64,000 nucleotides of DNA from Leptolyngbya sp. SIOISBB (GCA_010671905.1 JAAHII010000001.1:3410001-3474000), one strand, 5' to 3'. Positions 1 through 8,443 are shown, counted from the stretch's first letter. Numbers and translations are program-made. Notes: generated by a model from the letters alone, not told the origin.

Positions 1-320
1 TTTCGCACCACCTGATCGGCAGCATCGCAGGGGTTGGTTACCTGCCAAGATTCACAATTTAGCCCCCGAAACCCTTGACGCAGTTGCAACAGACGTCGAT
101 AAAGGCACTGCGTTTCAGGATCTTCATCTAACCAAGCCATCACCAGGCGACGCTCGTCAGCCGAGACTTCGCCGTCTAAATAGGCACTGAGCAGCTCAAA
201 GCGATCGCGCTTAGTCGCGTCCAAGTCCCTGTCCTGCATTGATACAGACAGCTCTGAACAAATCGTAGGCTGACCATGACTGCCCCTCAACGAGCGGGGA
301 GATTGATAGCGTTCACTCAT
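1..320 (-). CDS. Anti-sigma factor, N-terminal part (runs off left edge)
   Basis: The frame is open from an ATG at 318-320 to the window edge, so only about the first 106 residues are visible. An in-frame ATG at 237-239 would remove a poorly conserved 27-residue leader and is a plausible alternative start. The stretch FELLSAYLDGEVSADERR is typical of the N-terminal helical domain of RseA/zinc-finger-type anti-sigma factors, which bind and hold an ECF sigma factor. The gene lies downstream of the SigG-type sigma gene on the same strand, about 275 bp away, which matches the sigma/anti-sigma order known for cyanobacterial sigG and its partner. The expected membrane segment would lie beyond the edge, so membrane location is inferred. 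Family is fairly sure; the exact partner is inferred from position. Confidence 0.7.
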   Translation of the reverse strand, partial: MSERYQSPRSLRGSHGQPTICSELSVSMQDRDLDATKRDRFELLSAYLDGEVSADERRLVMAWLDEDPETQCLYRRLLQLRQGFRGLNCESWQVTNPCDAADQVVR

Positions 321-595
321 ACTAGGTTCAACTTATATAGCATCAAAACCGATAGTGATACAGACGCTGCAACGCCACTGGTAAGTTCCAAACAAACTTG
401 GGCTTAGCTTAAAAGCAGCGCTTGCCCAAGTAAATCCGTGACTTTTCGGTATCGCCAACAGGCTCCACATTGGCTAACGGATGTCAACGTAGAAGTCTCT
501 GCTTAATACCGTTCTTCATCATAGTGGCAACTTCTGGAAGAAGCACCCCCCCATCGATAAGAATTTATGACCAATCGCGATGTCGTCATCTCGTC

Positions 596-1267
596 CTAAG
601 TTGACGAGCCGGTCTTGAGATAAAGATTCAAGTCTTGCTGTAATCGCTGGCGGGCACGAGCAATACGGGATTTAACTGTCCCTAACGATGTGCCTGTCAT
701 CTCGGCAATCTCTTCGTAACTCAACCCTTGAATCTCTCGCAGCACAATGGTGGTACGAAAAACTTCGGGCAAACCCGTAATCGCCTGCTCGAGTTCTGAA
801 TAAAACTCCTGGGTCATCAGCATATCGACTGGATTAGGCGCATCTGAGGGCACTTCCCAGTCCATCTCACCGTCAGATAGCTGCCGGGGCGCATCGAGAG
901 ATAGCGGCGCTTGATAGCGCTTCCGCTTGCGTAACTCGTCATAAAACAGATTCGTGGTAATACGCCCCAGCCAACTTTTGAACCGTTCTACCGTTTGGAG
1001 CTTATGCAAATTGCGATACACGCGAATCCAAACCTCCTGGGTCAGATCAGCCCGATCCGACCAATCTGGAGCCAGATGGTACAGCAATTTTTCAACATAG
1101 CTTTGGTAGCGCTTAACAAGCTCTGCGAAAGCGGCCTTATCTGGACGGCGATGCTCTTGGCAACGCTGAATCAAATCATAGTTTGCCAACTGCGCAGGCG
1201 ACTCACTGCGTAGCACTGATAAAGCAGAGCGAGCGGATGTCCACGGCGTAGAGAATGAATAACTCAT
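596..1267 (-). CDS. sigG: ECF-type RNA polymerase sigma factor (SigG-like)
   Basis: Group 3/ECF sigma-70 factor that directs RNA polymerase to stress promoters. Region 2 is visible as the stretch from RYQSYVEKLLYHL through DLTQEVWIRVYRNL to FKSWLGRI. Region 4 carries the helix-turn-helix LSYEEIAEMTGTSLGTVKSR near the C-terminus. The ATG at 1267 gives about 223 residues. An upstream in-frame ATG at 1330 would add 21 hydrophobic residues that are odd for a sigma factor, so the shorter start is preferred; neither has a clear ribosome site. An anti-sigma gene follows on the same strand. In Synechocystis, SigG is essential and linked to membrane or envelope stress; that role is carried over here by family, not shown. 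Confidence 0.85.
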   Translation of the reverse strand: MSYSFSTPWTSARSALSVLRSESPAQLANYDLIQRCQEHRRPDKAAFAELVKRYQSYVEKLLYHLAPDWSDRADLTQEVWIRVYRNLHKLQTVERFKSWLGRITTNLFYDELRKRKRYQAPLSLDAPRQLSDGEMDWEVPSDAPNPVDMLMTQEFYSELEQAITGLPEVFRTTIVLREIQGLSYEEIAEMTGTSLGTVKSRIARARQRLQQDLNLYLKTGSST

Positions 1268-1520
1268 AGATCCAGATACAGCTGTGAATAGTGTGAGGAA
1301 GGATAGAAGCTGACCCTTATAACCAAACATTGCTTCATAAAAAGCAGTCAGTCATAGACACGCGAATTGATTAGGTTGTACAGCGATTTCCTTCATCTTA
1401 GGTTTAAGGACTGTGCCTATCGTTTTTGTGGCACAGCGTTTTCAAGGCTAATTGACTGAATCAGGTCTCTCTGGTCCAGTGGTGGGGGTATACTCAAGCC
1501 ATAGAGATTACCCCTAGCCC

Positions 1521-1994
1521 ATGCGTTATCTGGCAAAGATTGAGCGAGCCTCTTTCTTGGGAAATACTGTTCTACAGCTATTGGCAAAACAAGTCGATGA
1601 ATATCTCTGGGAAACTCTCCCAGATAAAGAGGCGATCGAAACTGACATCGCGTTGGGTGCTGGCAATGGGGCGATCGTTTTAGTGCAGCTTGAGATTCAT
1701 GGCGAGCAGACCAAGGTTACTGTCGTCGAAGATGTTGTGCCCTGGCTAGTAGACTTGCTAGACCAATTTCTCTCACGAGGGATCACGCCAGAGTTTTTAG
1801 CCCAGGAAGCCGAACGGGCCGAGCAGTGGCGGCAATCCCTAACGTTAGAAAGTCAAGAAGTCGAACGTCGAGCATTAGAAACAGCAGCCCGCCGTGACGA
1901 GATTCAAGAGTTAGAACGCAAGCTGAAAGTTGATCGCGCCGAACTGGAACAGCGCGAGGCTGATTTTCTCGCCCGTCAACAAGAAACCGAGTAG
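1521..1994 (+). CDS. Conserved hypothetical protein with C-terminal coiled coil
   Basis: 157 residues, ATG start, no signal peptide and no membrane segment. The first 95 residues form a compact alpha/beta-looking domain (MRYLAKIERASFLGNTVLQLL...). From about residue 95 onward the sequence is dense in Glu, Arg, Gln and Ala with heptad-like spacing (EVERRALETAARRDEIQELE), which predicts a long coiled coil. It looks like a soluble cyanobacterial protein of unknown function. It is transcribed divergently from the SigG gene with a 250-bp intergenic region between, so a shared regulatory region is possible. I do not recognise a named domain. Confidence 0.7.
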   Translation: MRYLAKIERASFLGNTVLQLLAKQVDEYLWETLPDKEAIETDIALGAGNGAIVLVQLEIHGEQTKVTVVEDVVPWLVDLLDQFLSRGITPEFLAQEAERAEQWRQSLTLESQEVERRALETAARRDEIQELERKLKVDRAELEQREADFLARQQETE

Positions 1995-2199
1995 GCCTGT
2001 TAGCTGGTGTCGTCAGCCATGAGTGTCAAGGCCACAACACCGACTTGGCGAGAGGAAGTAAACATGACCAATTCCTGCAACCGGACATCTTCCCAACCCC
2101 TTTACTAGCGCCATCTTTACCAAGGAGGAATTGGAAGTTCACCGAGTTCTCGCAGATAATAGCGTATAGATGAATGCCGTTTTAGAGTTCTAAAAGTTT

Positions 2200-2634
2200 G
2201 TGGTTGCCAACGCTCGTGCCTGTTCTCAGCCTGCCATTTTGGGTTTTGATCCCGGACGCCAAAAATGTGGGCTCGCCGTGATGGGCTTAGACCGCAAGCT
2301 GTTCCATCGCTCCGTGGTGACAGCAGACGCGGTATTGACCACCATTCAACAACTCCAGCAAAAATATCCCATTTCACTCATTGTCATGGGTGATCAAACC
2401 TCCGCTAGTGAATGGAAAGAGACCCTCACGCAACTCCAGGAACCACTACGGGTGATCTTGATCGACGAGCGCTATTCTTCTTTAGAAGCCCGCGATCGCT
2501 ACTGGCAACTGCATCCTCCACAAGGCTGGCAGCGACTCCTCCCACAAGGAATGCGGCAACCTAGTGTCCCCATTGATGACATCGTTGCAATGTTGCTGAT
2601 CGAGCGCTACCTCAATCGTTTGACAGAAGGGTAA
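2200..2634 (+). CDS. YqgF/RuvX-like RNase H-fold nuclease (cyanobacterial type)
   Basis: 144 residues starting at GTG 2200; the only upstream ATG in the region is closed by a stop. The N-terminal ILGFDPGRQKCGLAV is the first acidic strand of the YqgF/Holliday-junction-resolvase-like RNase H fold. A central LIDERYSSLEAR supplies the conserved Glu and Arg, and the C-terminal IDDIVAMLLIERYL supplies the final Asp. Family members process the 5' end of pre-16S rRNA. The cyanobacterial branch is divergent and often annotated only as a resolvase-like protein, so the exact substrate is uncertain. It stands alone, with no clear operon partner. Confidence 0.75.
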   Translation: MVANARACSQPAILGFDPGRQKCGLAVMGLDRKLFHRSVVTADAVLTTIQQLQQKYPISLIVMGDQTSASEWKETLTQLQEPLRVILIDERYSSLEARDRYWQLHPPQGWQRLLPQGMRQPSVPIDDIVAMLLIERYLNRLTEG

Positions 2635-2934
2635 GCGAGTGGTGGCATTGACGGATGTGAGCAGAAAGGCCAACACTGGTTTATCTGGCTGAACTCGCAT
2701 TTTATTCCCAAGGAACGGGTAATACAGCTTGGGCATCGGTGAGAACGTTGTATAGCGCTGCAACTTAGCACATGTTATGCCTTGATTTCTGGACTCTGCA
2801 GAGCCTCAACCTTCCTGCAGGTGATATTCACTCTATATTTTGCTTTGGCAAGATAACCCTCATCCTGGCAACCTGTAGCCGAACATCCTGCACCGAAGAC
2901 TACGTCCGCATAGGCACCCTTAACTCTTAAGACC
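2635..2934. other. Intergenic region, nothing recognised
   Basis: A 300-bp stretch between the end of the YqgF-like gene and the convergent DUF3146 gene. I see no clear terminator with a U-run, no RNA gene and no convincing small gene. Confidence 0.5.
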
Positions 2935-3225
2935 TCACAACTTGGCGCGAATCGTGAAGGAATAATCGCCGCCAGCTTCGAGTTGGTAGTCACATCTTTC
3001 TAAAAAGCGACCCAAGGGCTCACGGATGAGGGCTCGTCCCAAAGAAGGCTCAATGGTGAGGCCACCTTTCGGAAATTGCCATTGAAACTGCCAGACATAT
3101 TCACTGGCATGAACTTCACCCTCAAGGCGTCCCTGCTGCCAAGACTGATACGTAATGCGAACGTAAGCGGTGGTTTCAGGCAATGAACGGCGACTTGTCA
3201 CAGGGCACATGTCAGGTTTCAACAA
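2935..3225 (-). CDS. DUF3146 family protein
   Basis: 96 residues. The segment LPETTAYVRITYQSW, followed by GRLEGEVHASEYVWQFQW and SLGRALIREPLGRFLE, matches my memory of the DUF3146 family, a small soluble protein found in cyanobacteria with no assigned function. Homologues usually begin close to the LPETTAYV segment, so the true start could be the in-frame ATG at 3210 instead of 3225. No signal peptide or membrane helix. It faces the YqgF-like gene and is followed upstream by MobA on the same strand, with about 230 bp between, so co-transcription is unclear. Confidence 0.75.
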   Translation of the reverse strand: MLKPDMCPVTSRRSLPETTAYVRITYQSWQQGRLEGEVHASEYVWQFQWQFPKGGLTIEPSLGRALIREPLGRFLERCDYQLEAGGDYSFTIRAKL

Positions 3226-3451
3226 CAGACGACTCAGCTGCAGGGTCAGTGCGATCGCCCCTTGCCAAAACTGTCTTAACAGCTAACATAGCTGCGTTGC
3301 CCTCAAGAGATCTACTCCCCAGAGCACTTTATTTTCAAGATTCATCGATATTTTTGACACCCTAGCGAGCTCGATGCCACGTTGCGAGTCGCTGACTCAA
3401 CAGCAGTTTTCTTTTTGAAGAGAGTTGTCGTCACCGAAGACAGCCCTCAAA

Positions 3452-4045
3452 CTAACGTTTGGTCAGACGTTGCCAATCCGCTGGCGTGTTGCAGTTAGCC
3501 AGCAGGCCAACTGGCACATCAGAAATAGGAACAACTGAAGACTGGTTCAACCAAGTCTGAAACGATCGCTTTCCAGTGGTGAGATATTCTCGCAGCGAGG
3601 ACAGACACGAGCGACGGTAAAAACCACACAGGGGCTCCCAACCTTGCGCCGTTTTCGGCACGTAGGCGATCGCATCCGCCGACAACCCAGGCAGTACTTG
3701 GAACCACTGCCGTAAAGCTTCAACCTGTAAATTCGGCAAATCACAGGCTAATAATAAGATCCAGTCAGCCTCGATCATGGGCAAAGCTTGTCCAAAAGCT
3801 ACTAATGGCCCTGGTGGTGGCGTGGCATCCGCCGGTAACAGCTCATCAATCCACTGGGTCTTTGCAGGCAGCAGTGCTGCGTAGCGATCGCGGTAGGGCG
3901 TTACAACCCAGACATCCGGCGTCAGACTATCGGCGACTTCCCAAGTTTGACGCAACAAGGGTACTCCGCCGATTTCTAGCAGGGCCTTATCTTGCCCCAT
4001 GCGTTGACTGCGTCCCCCTGCCAAAATCAGTCCAGCGAGTTTCAT
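3452..4045 (-). CDS. mobA: Molybdenum cofactor guanylyltransferase
   Basis: About 197 residues from ATG 4045. The enzyme transfers GMP from GTP to molybdopterin to make the guanine dinucleotide form of the cofactor. The nucleotide-binding signature LILAGGRSQRMGQDKALL lies right at the N-terminus, and LACDLPNL, the metal-binding Asp motif of this transferase fold, lies near residue 100. The ending CNTPADWQRL is also typical of MobA. An ATG 14 codons further upstream (4087) is possible, but it puts a non-conserved leader before the nucleotide-binding loop. Located in the cytosol. No other molybdenum cofactor genes are nearby. Confidence 0.88.
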   Translation of the reverse strand: MKLAGLILAGGRSQRMGQDKALLEIGGVPLLRQTWEVADSLTPDVWVVTPYRDRYAALLPAKTQWIDELLPADATPPPGPLVAFGQALPMIEADWILLLACDLPNLQVEALRQWFQVLPGLSADAIAYVPKTAQGWEPLCGFYRRSCLSSLREYLTTGKRSFQTWLNQSSVVPISDVPVGLLANCNTPADWQRLTKR

Positions 4046-4169
4046 CACCCCGTTCTCCCGATTGCAATCAGCGTGTGGCGCTCCCATATCTCGGCTGAGA
4101 CTGAAGGCGAAGCTAGGATGCTGCAGTTGAGTGTTGAGACTGACTCATCGACGGTCAACTCTCATTTAC

Positions 4170-4898
4170 CTAACGCTGAGTTTGACGAGTGCGATCTACC
4201 CATACCAAACCCTTAGCAAAGTACAGACAAGCGGTAATTACCGCCAACAAAACATAAAACAGGCGAATGCTCCAGCCCGTGATCTTGAAAATCATCGTGA
4301 AGAGACCCGGCTCTAGGCCACTGAAACGAGTGAGCTCAGAACGAAACCATTTGTCATCTTCATCGATATTTTGCAAAGCCCGGAGATCTGTCGGCAAGAT
4401 GGGTAACTGCACGGTATATCGAAAGAAACCAATGACCCCTTCGTTACCCGTGGCTCGCTTTAACAACGTGTTAGTCACCTGCTGAGCTTGGGTGGGCAGT
4501 AGCTCAGACTCAACAGCGACCTGCTGCATCCACAAGTGATAACGCACGGCATAACCACTCATAAACACCAGGGGCACTGCAATCACCAGAGGAATTAATT
4601 TCACCCACAGTCCACAACGGCGCGGCAACCACAGCGTAAAGGCTCCCAAGCTCACACCCAAAATCGCGAACACAATGACATTCGTCACTTCCATCAGCTC
4701 GAGACTTTTGAGCAATCCCCCAAACAGGGGCAGATTGTAGACAAATGTCTCTGCCAACCAGGCGATCGCACCTTTCACTGCCACCATGCCGACAATCAGC
4801 AACACCGTGGCCACTATATAGCGCACGACTTTAGCGGAGGGGGTAGTCGCCCGGGTGCGAACGCTGGACCTTTGAGTTGACGAAATCCGAGTAGTCAT
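4170..4898 (-). CDS. Unknown multi-pass membrane protein
   Basis: About 242 residues from ATG 4898 (five codons shorter than the longest frame). A basic, Ser/Thr-rich N-terminus is followed by several hydrophobic helices: VVRYIVATVLLIVGMVAVKG, a pair in the middle around VIVFAILGVSLGAF and LIPLVIAVPLVFMSG, and a last one at SIRLFYVLLAVITACLYF. Between the third and last helices is a roughly 80-residue hydrophilic part containing FFRYTVQLPILPTDL, probably on one face of the membrane. I do not recognise the family. It lies upstream of mobA on the same strand, with about 120 bp between, so a link to it is possible but unproven. Confidence 0.65.
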   Translation of the reverse strand: MTTRISSTQRSSVRTRATTPSAKVVRYIVATVLLIVGMVAVKGAIAWLAETFVYNLPLFGGLLKSLELMEVTNVIVFAILGVSLGAFTLWLPRRCGLWVKLIPLVIAVPLVFMSGYAVRYHLWMQQVAVESELLPTQAQQVTNTLLKRATGNEGVIGFFRYTVQLPILPTDLRALQNIDEDDKWFRSELTRFSGLEPGLFTMIFKITGWSIRLFYVLLAVITACLYFAKGLVWVDRTRQTQR

Positions 4899-5261
4899 AG
4901 CGCTGGGGAGCAATTACAAACTGACCTAGAGCGGCAGAACCTTGGTTGGACAGAGATGTGCAACATGATGACGGCACTTTTCACATTGCTTGTACGGCCC
5001 CGCTGCTCGACAGATCAAACAACAGGCTTCTCGCGAACAGTTCATACGCACTAAAAAGCTTAACCGATTTAGCCACGCCATCCACATGAGTCAGCATGAG
5101 CACGGCAAGGTCACACCCGACTGCCTAAGAGGGTACTCGAGAATTCAATGAATGGCGGCTGATTTCGGGAAATTCCATGATTAACGTCATAATTCGAATC
5201 TTGCGGTCATGGGCAGTGCGATCGCCAGGCAAGACAATATTGCAAAACGACTCACGGACTA

Positions 5262-5315
5262 GGGCGCGTCATCAATTAATCCCAGAAACCTTTGGGAATC
5301 AGCATTGTCGCGCCC
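5262..5315. other. Stem-loop, possible structured RNA element
   Basis: The outer arms GGGCGCG (5262-5268) and CGCGCCC (5309-5315) pair perfectly. Inside, TCCCA and TGGGA pair again around an 8-base loop. It lies 16 bp from a second large hairpin. No U-run follows on either strand, so it is not an obvious terminator. Confidence 0.4.
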
Positions 5316-5330
5316 GCATTTACTTCACAA

Positions 5331-5391
5331 GCTAGGGGCTACGTCCCTCTCATTGCAGGTGTTTGACCGCTAAATGATGACAGCCCCTAGC
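5331..5391. other. Long stem-loop, possible structured RNA element
   Basis: Arms GCTAGGGGCT (5331-5340) and AGCCCCTAGC (5382-5391) form a perfect 10-bp stem. Inside, TCATT and AATGA can pair in addition. It sits between the first hairpin and the terminator of the YHS gene. It could be part of a small RNA or a remnant of a palindromic repeat; neither is proven. Confidence 0.4.
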
Positions 5392-5410
5392 AGTTGGCCA
5401 GTCATTTCGA

Positions 5411-5450
5411 CAACAAAAAGTCAGCCCTGTCTTTAGCTCAGAGCTGACTT
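5411..5450 (-). terminator. Rho-independent terminator of the YHS gene
   Basis: Read on the minus strand, AAGTCAGC and GCTGACTT form a perfect 8-bp stem followed directly by TTTTTG. It lies 65 bp downstream of the stop codon of the YHS-domain gene, in the right orientation to end that transcript. Confidence 0.75.
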
Positions 5451-5514
5451 GATTCAAAACCTTTATATGAAAAGGATTGACGGCCTTTAAGGCTCCCTCA
5501 TCCTGTTAGCAAAC

Positions 5515-6288
5515 CTACTGTGCCCAAGAAATCTGATTCTCGTAGAAAGTCTGAGCCGACAACACGCTGGGCCAAAAAGTAGCGGCCTTCTCGATATTGC
5601 CAGGAATATCTTCGACCCACTGAGCCTGTACTTCCTTACTCCAGTTCAAATACAGCTTGCCATCAACAATCTTCCAGGCACGCGGATCCACTGATGCCAA
5701 GTTGCCCTCACTCATCGCTTTAGCACAGTAGCCACCGTATTGGGGGGCAAACGCTTCGGGATTGGCCATGAAAGCAGCCTTATTATCATCACTGCTAAAG
5801 CGCCAAGTTGCGCCATTCCACTCGTACTCATAGTCGGCCACACCAGCGACAGCTTCTCCCTCAGTGAAATAAGCTACCGGATCAGCCCCGCGAATGGCTA
5901 AATTGCTCCCGTTTTCAACATAAACTTCTGTGTGTGGCGGCTCATAAGCTGACACTACATCCGCTCCTGCACAAGGATCTGCTGCTGCACAGGGATTAGC
6001 CGCACAAGGATCCGCTGCACAAGGGTTAGCCGCACAGGGATCGGTAGCAGCACAAGGGTTAGCCGCGCAAGGATCCGCTGCACAGGGGTTAGCCGCACAG
6101 GGATCGGTAGCAGCACAAGGATCCGCTGCACAAGGGTTAGCCGCACAGGGATCGGCAGCCGCACAAGGATTTTCTACCTTAGCTGCACAGGGATTAGCCT
6201 GTGCGGAAGTCAGGACTGTTGGTAAAGAGGCTGCGCCAACAGACAACACGGCAGAAGCTACGAAAGCAGTCAAATACTTAATTTGCAT
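5515..6288 (-). CDS. Secreted YHS-domain protein with Cys-rich [N/D]PCAA repeat
   Basis: 257 residues from ATG 6288 (a TTG three codons upstream is less likely). Residues 1-31 are a clear Sec signal peptide ending SAQA. Residues about 32-108 consist almost only of NPCAA and DPCAA units, 14 in all, each with one Cys. The rest is a YHS domain: AIRGADPVAYFTEGEAVAG, then WNGATWRFSSDDNKAAFMAN, then YGGYCAKAMSEG. YHS domains are often linked to metals, especially copper or iron. The protein is predicted to act outside the cytoplasmic membrane. A role of the repeat in metal binding or redox work is inference from its cysteines. Own terminator downstream. Confidence 0.85.
   Translation of the reverse strand: MQIKYLTAFVASAVLSVGAASLPTVLTSAQANPCAAKVENPCAAADPCAANPCAADPCAATDPCAANPCAADPCAANPCAATDPCAANPCAADPCAANPCAAADPCAGADVVSAYEPPHTEVYVENGSNLAIRGADPVAYFTEGEAVAGVADYEYEWNGATWRFSSDDNKAAFMANPEAFAPQYGGYCAKAMSEGNLASVDPRAWKIVDGKLYLNWSKEVQAQWVEDIPGNIEKAATFWPSVLSAQTFYENQISWAQ
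5965..6195 (-). repeat. Tandem repeat encoding 14 [N/D]PCAA units
   Basis: About 231 bp made of 15-18 bp units (Asn/Asp-Pro-Cys-Ala-Ala codons with an occasional extra Ala or Thr codon), arranged in a higher-order pattern of alternating NPCAA and DPCAA. The bases GGATCCGCTGCACA and GGATCGGTAGCAGCACA recur, pointing to expansion by repeat slippage or unequal exchange. Confidence 0.85.
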
Positions 6289-6685
6289 GGAAATCAATGA
6301 AAAACAACAGCAGGCAGGAGCCAGTTAGTAGTCAGCGACAAAGTGATAAGCCTGAAAACTAGTAGCACTCGGTCTTACAATTCAATCTGGCCAGCGGGAT
6401 AGGCCTCTAATTGAGCCATCTCTACTAAACGCTTATCAACTGAAGGAGGTGTGAGCCAGTTCTGAGGGATTTCTAAAGGACTTATGAGAAAGCGTTGAGA
6501 ACGCAACCAAAAGTTAGGTCAAGCAGCAGAATATTTACACTCTATTCAGCGCAGACCACTTGTTTAGTCTGGCAAAATGTGGCTTCGATGATGCCGACTA
6601 CCGATCGCATCGTGGTCAATAGTCTTTATGAGGTAGAAGATGGTGCTCAATGATTGATCCGCGCTCAGTTATTGAGAAATGGTAG
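6289..6685. other. Intergenic region with a possible gene remnant
   Basis: About 400 bp between the cysteine desulfurase gene and the YHS gene, both on the minus strand. It holds one short coding-like minus-strand frame (6375-6506, listed separately). I see no terminator with a good U-run. Confidence 0.4.
6375..6506 (-). CDS. Possible small protein or gene remnant
   Basis: The minus frame 6518-6375 is open for 47 codons and reads like real coding sequence (LEIPQNWLTPPSVDKRL, ending MAQLEAYPAGQIEL), but the only start candidate is TTG at 6506 and there is no ribosome site. It may be a 43-residue peptide or the tail of a decayed gene. No family recognised; low confidence. Confidence 0.25.
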   Translation of the reverse strand: MRSQRFLISPLEIPQNWLTPPSVDKRLVEMAQLEAYPAGQIEL

Positions 6686-7870
6686 TTAGCTGATAGATTT
6701 CGGACCGATCGCGGTTGATTGCAGAGCCATGATTATTTGGCGGCAAGCTTGGGCGACGGTGTCAATTTCTGCCAGGGTATTGAAACGACCGATGCCAAAG
6801 CGCAATGATGCATAGGCCAATGAGTCAGAGTGTCCTAAGGCTTTGAGCACATGGGAGGGGGCGGTACTGCTAGAGCTACAGGCAGCTCCCGAAGAAAGCG
6901 CAACCACGTTTTTGAGTCCTAGTACCAGGGCTTGGCCGTCAACCCCGTCGACGCTGATATTCAGGTTATTAGCGAGCCGTTGCGTGAGATGCCCGTTGAG
7001 GCGAATGCCCGGTACATTTTGTAATGTATGCCACAGGCGATCGCGCATCGCCTGAATCTGTGCCTGCTCGCTAGTTTGATGGGCCCAGGCCAGTTCTAAT
7101 GCTTTACTCAGACCGACAATTTGGGGCGAGTATAAAGTTCCAGAACGGCGACCGCGTTCGTGGCCACCGCCGTGTAATTGGGGAGCCAGGGTGACACGAG
7201 GCTGCCGCTGCCGCACATACAGAGCACCAATGCCTTTGGGTCCGTAGATTTTATGAGCGGTTAGTGAAAGGAGATCAATGTTCTGCGCTTTGACATCGAG
7301 ATCAATTTTTCCAATCGCTTGAGCGGCATCGGTGTGAAATAAGATGCCCCGGTCATGACAGCATTGCCCAATGTCTGCCAGCGGTTGCAAAACGCCAATT
7401 TCATTGTTGGCCGCCATCACTGAAACAAGGATGGTATCTTCTCTGAGCGATCGCTCCAATGCCTCCACGGAGAGCAATCCATCTTGGCTAACGGAGAGAT
7501 AAGTGACTTCAAATCCCAAGCTTTCTAAATAGCGACAGGGATCTAACACTGCACTATGCTCGGTTTGCATCGTGACAATATGTCGCCCTTTACTGAAGTA
7601 GGCTTCGGCCACGCCTTTAATAGCTAGGTTGTTGGCCTCGGTAGCACCACTGGTAAAGACGATTTCGTCGGGGGTTGCATTGATGCCAGTGGCGATGAGT
7701 TCTCGCGATCGCTGCACGGCAGCTTCGGCTTCCCAGCCGTAGAGATGGCCAACGCTAGCAGGATTACCAAAATGCTTGGTAAAAAATGGGAGCATAGCCT
7801 CAAGCACCTGCGGGTCTACCGGCGTGGTGGCATGGCAATCTAAGTAGATCGGTCGAGAGGGTCGCTGCAT
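6686..7870 (-). CDS. Cysteine desulfurase (IscS/NifS family)
   Basis: 394 residues from ATG 7870, which leaves 12 bp to the divergent gene; a longer frame from 7900 would overlap that gene and adds only a weak leader. This is a PLP enzyme that takes sulfur from cysteine as a persulfide for iron-sulfur clusters and other thio-products. YLDCHATTPVDP opens the fold, TEHSAV carries the His that stacks on PLP, SLTAHKIYGPKG holds the PLP lysine, and SSGAACSSSS holds the catalytic Cys in the flexible loop of the IscS-like group. HGGGHERGRRSGT is the usual phosphate-binding segment. No isc or suf partners are adjacent. Family certain; which of the several cyanobacterial paralogues it is remains open. 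Confidence 0.93.
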   Translation of the reverse strand: MQRPSRPIYLDCHATTPVDPQVLEAMLPFFTKHFGNPASVGHLYGWEAEAAVQRSRELIATGINATPDEIVFTSGATEANNLAIKGVAEAYFSKGRHIVTMQTEHSAVLDPCRYLESLGFEVTYLSVSQDGLLSVEALERSLREDTILVSVMAANNEIGVLQPLADIGQCCHDRGILFHTDAAQAIGKIDLDVKAQNIDLLSLTAHKIYGPKGIGALYVRQRQPRVTLAPQLHGGGHERGRRSGTLYSPQIVGLSKALELAWAHQTSEQAQIQAMRDRLWHTLQNVPGIRLNGHLTQRLANNLNISVDGVDGQALVLGLKNVVALSSGAACSSSSTAPSHVLKALGHSDSLAYASLRFGIGRFNTLAEIDTVAQACRQIIMALQSTAIGPKSIS

Positions 7871-7882
7871 GGCAAAACCCAA

Positions 7883-8443
7883 ATGAATACCCCGAGTCAC
7901 TGTATCCTCAATTTAGCGATTTTAGATCGGGGCGAGTTCAAGGGATGTACTTGGCCGATCTTCCTCGGCAGTTGGTTGCCTGATGCTGCCATCTTTATTT
8001 TTTATGGCTGGGCTAAAGCGATAGGGTTGCCAGATTCCGTCATTTGGAATGACACCTATTACGCCCCGGTTTGGCAAAGCATATTTGCAATTGGTAATTC
8101 CATTCCCTTAGCACTCATGGGGTTAGGCGTATTTCTCTGGTTGCGGCGTCCTAGCTGGGTGGCCTTGTTTGCCAGCGCCTTACTGCACCATCTGGAGGAT
8201 TTGCCCCTGCATCATGATGATGCCCACCAACATTTTTGGCCATTGAGTAATTACCGGTTTGTCAGCCCGGTGTCATATTGGGATCCGGCACAATTTGGCA
8301 GATATGGGGCACTTGCAGAGTTAACCCTCACCCTAGTGGCCAGCCTCGTCTTGTGGCGGCGGGTGCGATCTCGCTGGGCACGCGCGTGCCTCATTATTGT
8401 CAATGTGCTGTATCTGGGGGGATATTGGCAGTTTTATTGGTAG
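7883..8443 (+). CDS. Membrane protein, YdjM/DUF457-like putative metal-dependent hydrolase
   Basis: 186 residues, ATG start 12 bp from the divergent cysteine desulfurase start. MNTPSHCILNLAIL at the N-terminus, GSWLPDAAIFIFY soon after, and ALLHHLEDLPLHHDDAHQHF in the middle give the His/Asp pattern of the YdjM-type family of inner-membrane metal-dependent hydrolase-like proteins. About four hydrophobic helices. Relatives in cyanobacteria are sometimes labelled as a cobalamin biosynthesis protein, for which I see no support here. The close head-to-head arrangement suggests shared promoter control with the desulfurase. The substrate is unknown. Confidence 0.7.
   Translation: MNTPSHCILNLAILDRGEFKGCTWPIFLGSWLPDAAIFIFYGWAKAIGLPDSVIWNDTYYAPVWQSIFAIGNSIPLALMGLGVFLWLRRPSWVALFASALLHHLEDLPLHHDDAHQHFWPLSNYRFVSPVSYWDPAQFGRYGALAELTLTLVASLVLWRRVRSRWARACLIIVNVLYLGGYWQFYW

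Larger units (their letters stand above)
4899..5410. other. Intergenic region with two long inverted repeats
   Basis: About 510 bp between the membrane-protein gene and the terminator of the YHS gene. No convincing reading frame. The right half holds two strong stem-loops (listed separately at 5262-5315 and 5331-5391). The left half shows nothing I can support. Confidence 0.5.

Noticed and set aside
2775-2993. A 72-codon minus-strand frame with several Cys residues
   Set aside because: It overlaps the 3' end of the DUF3146 gene, has no ribosome site and matches nothing I know.
5185-5215. TTCGAATC, similar to a tRNA T-arm
   Set aside because: No acceptor stem, anticodon arm or D-arm can be fitted around it.
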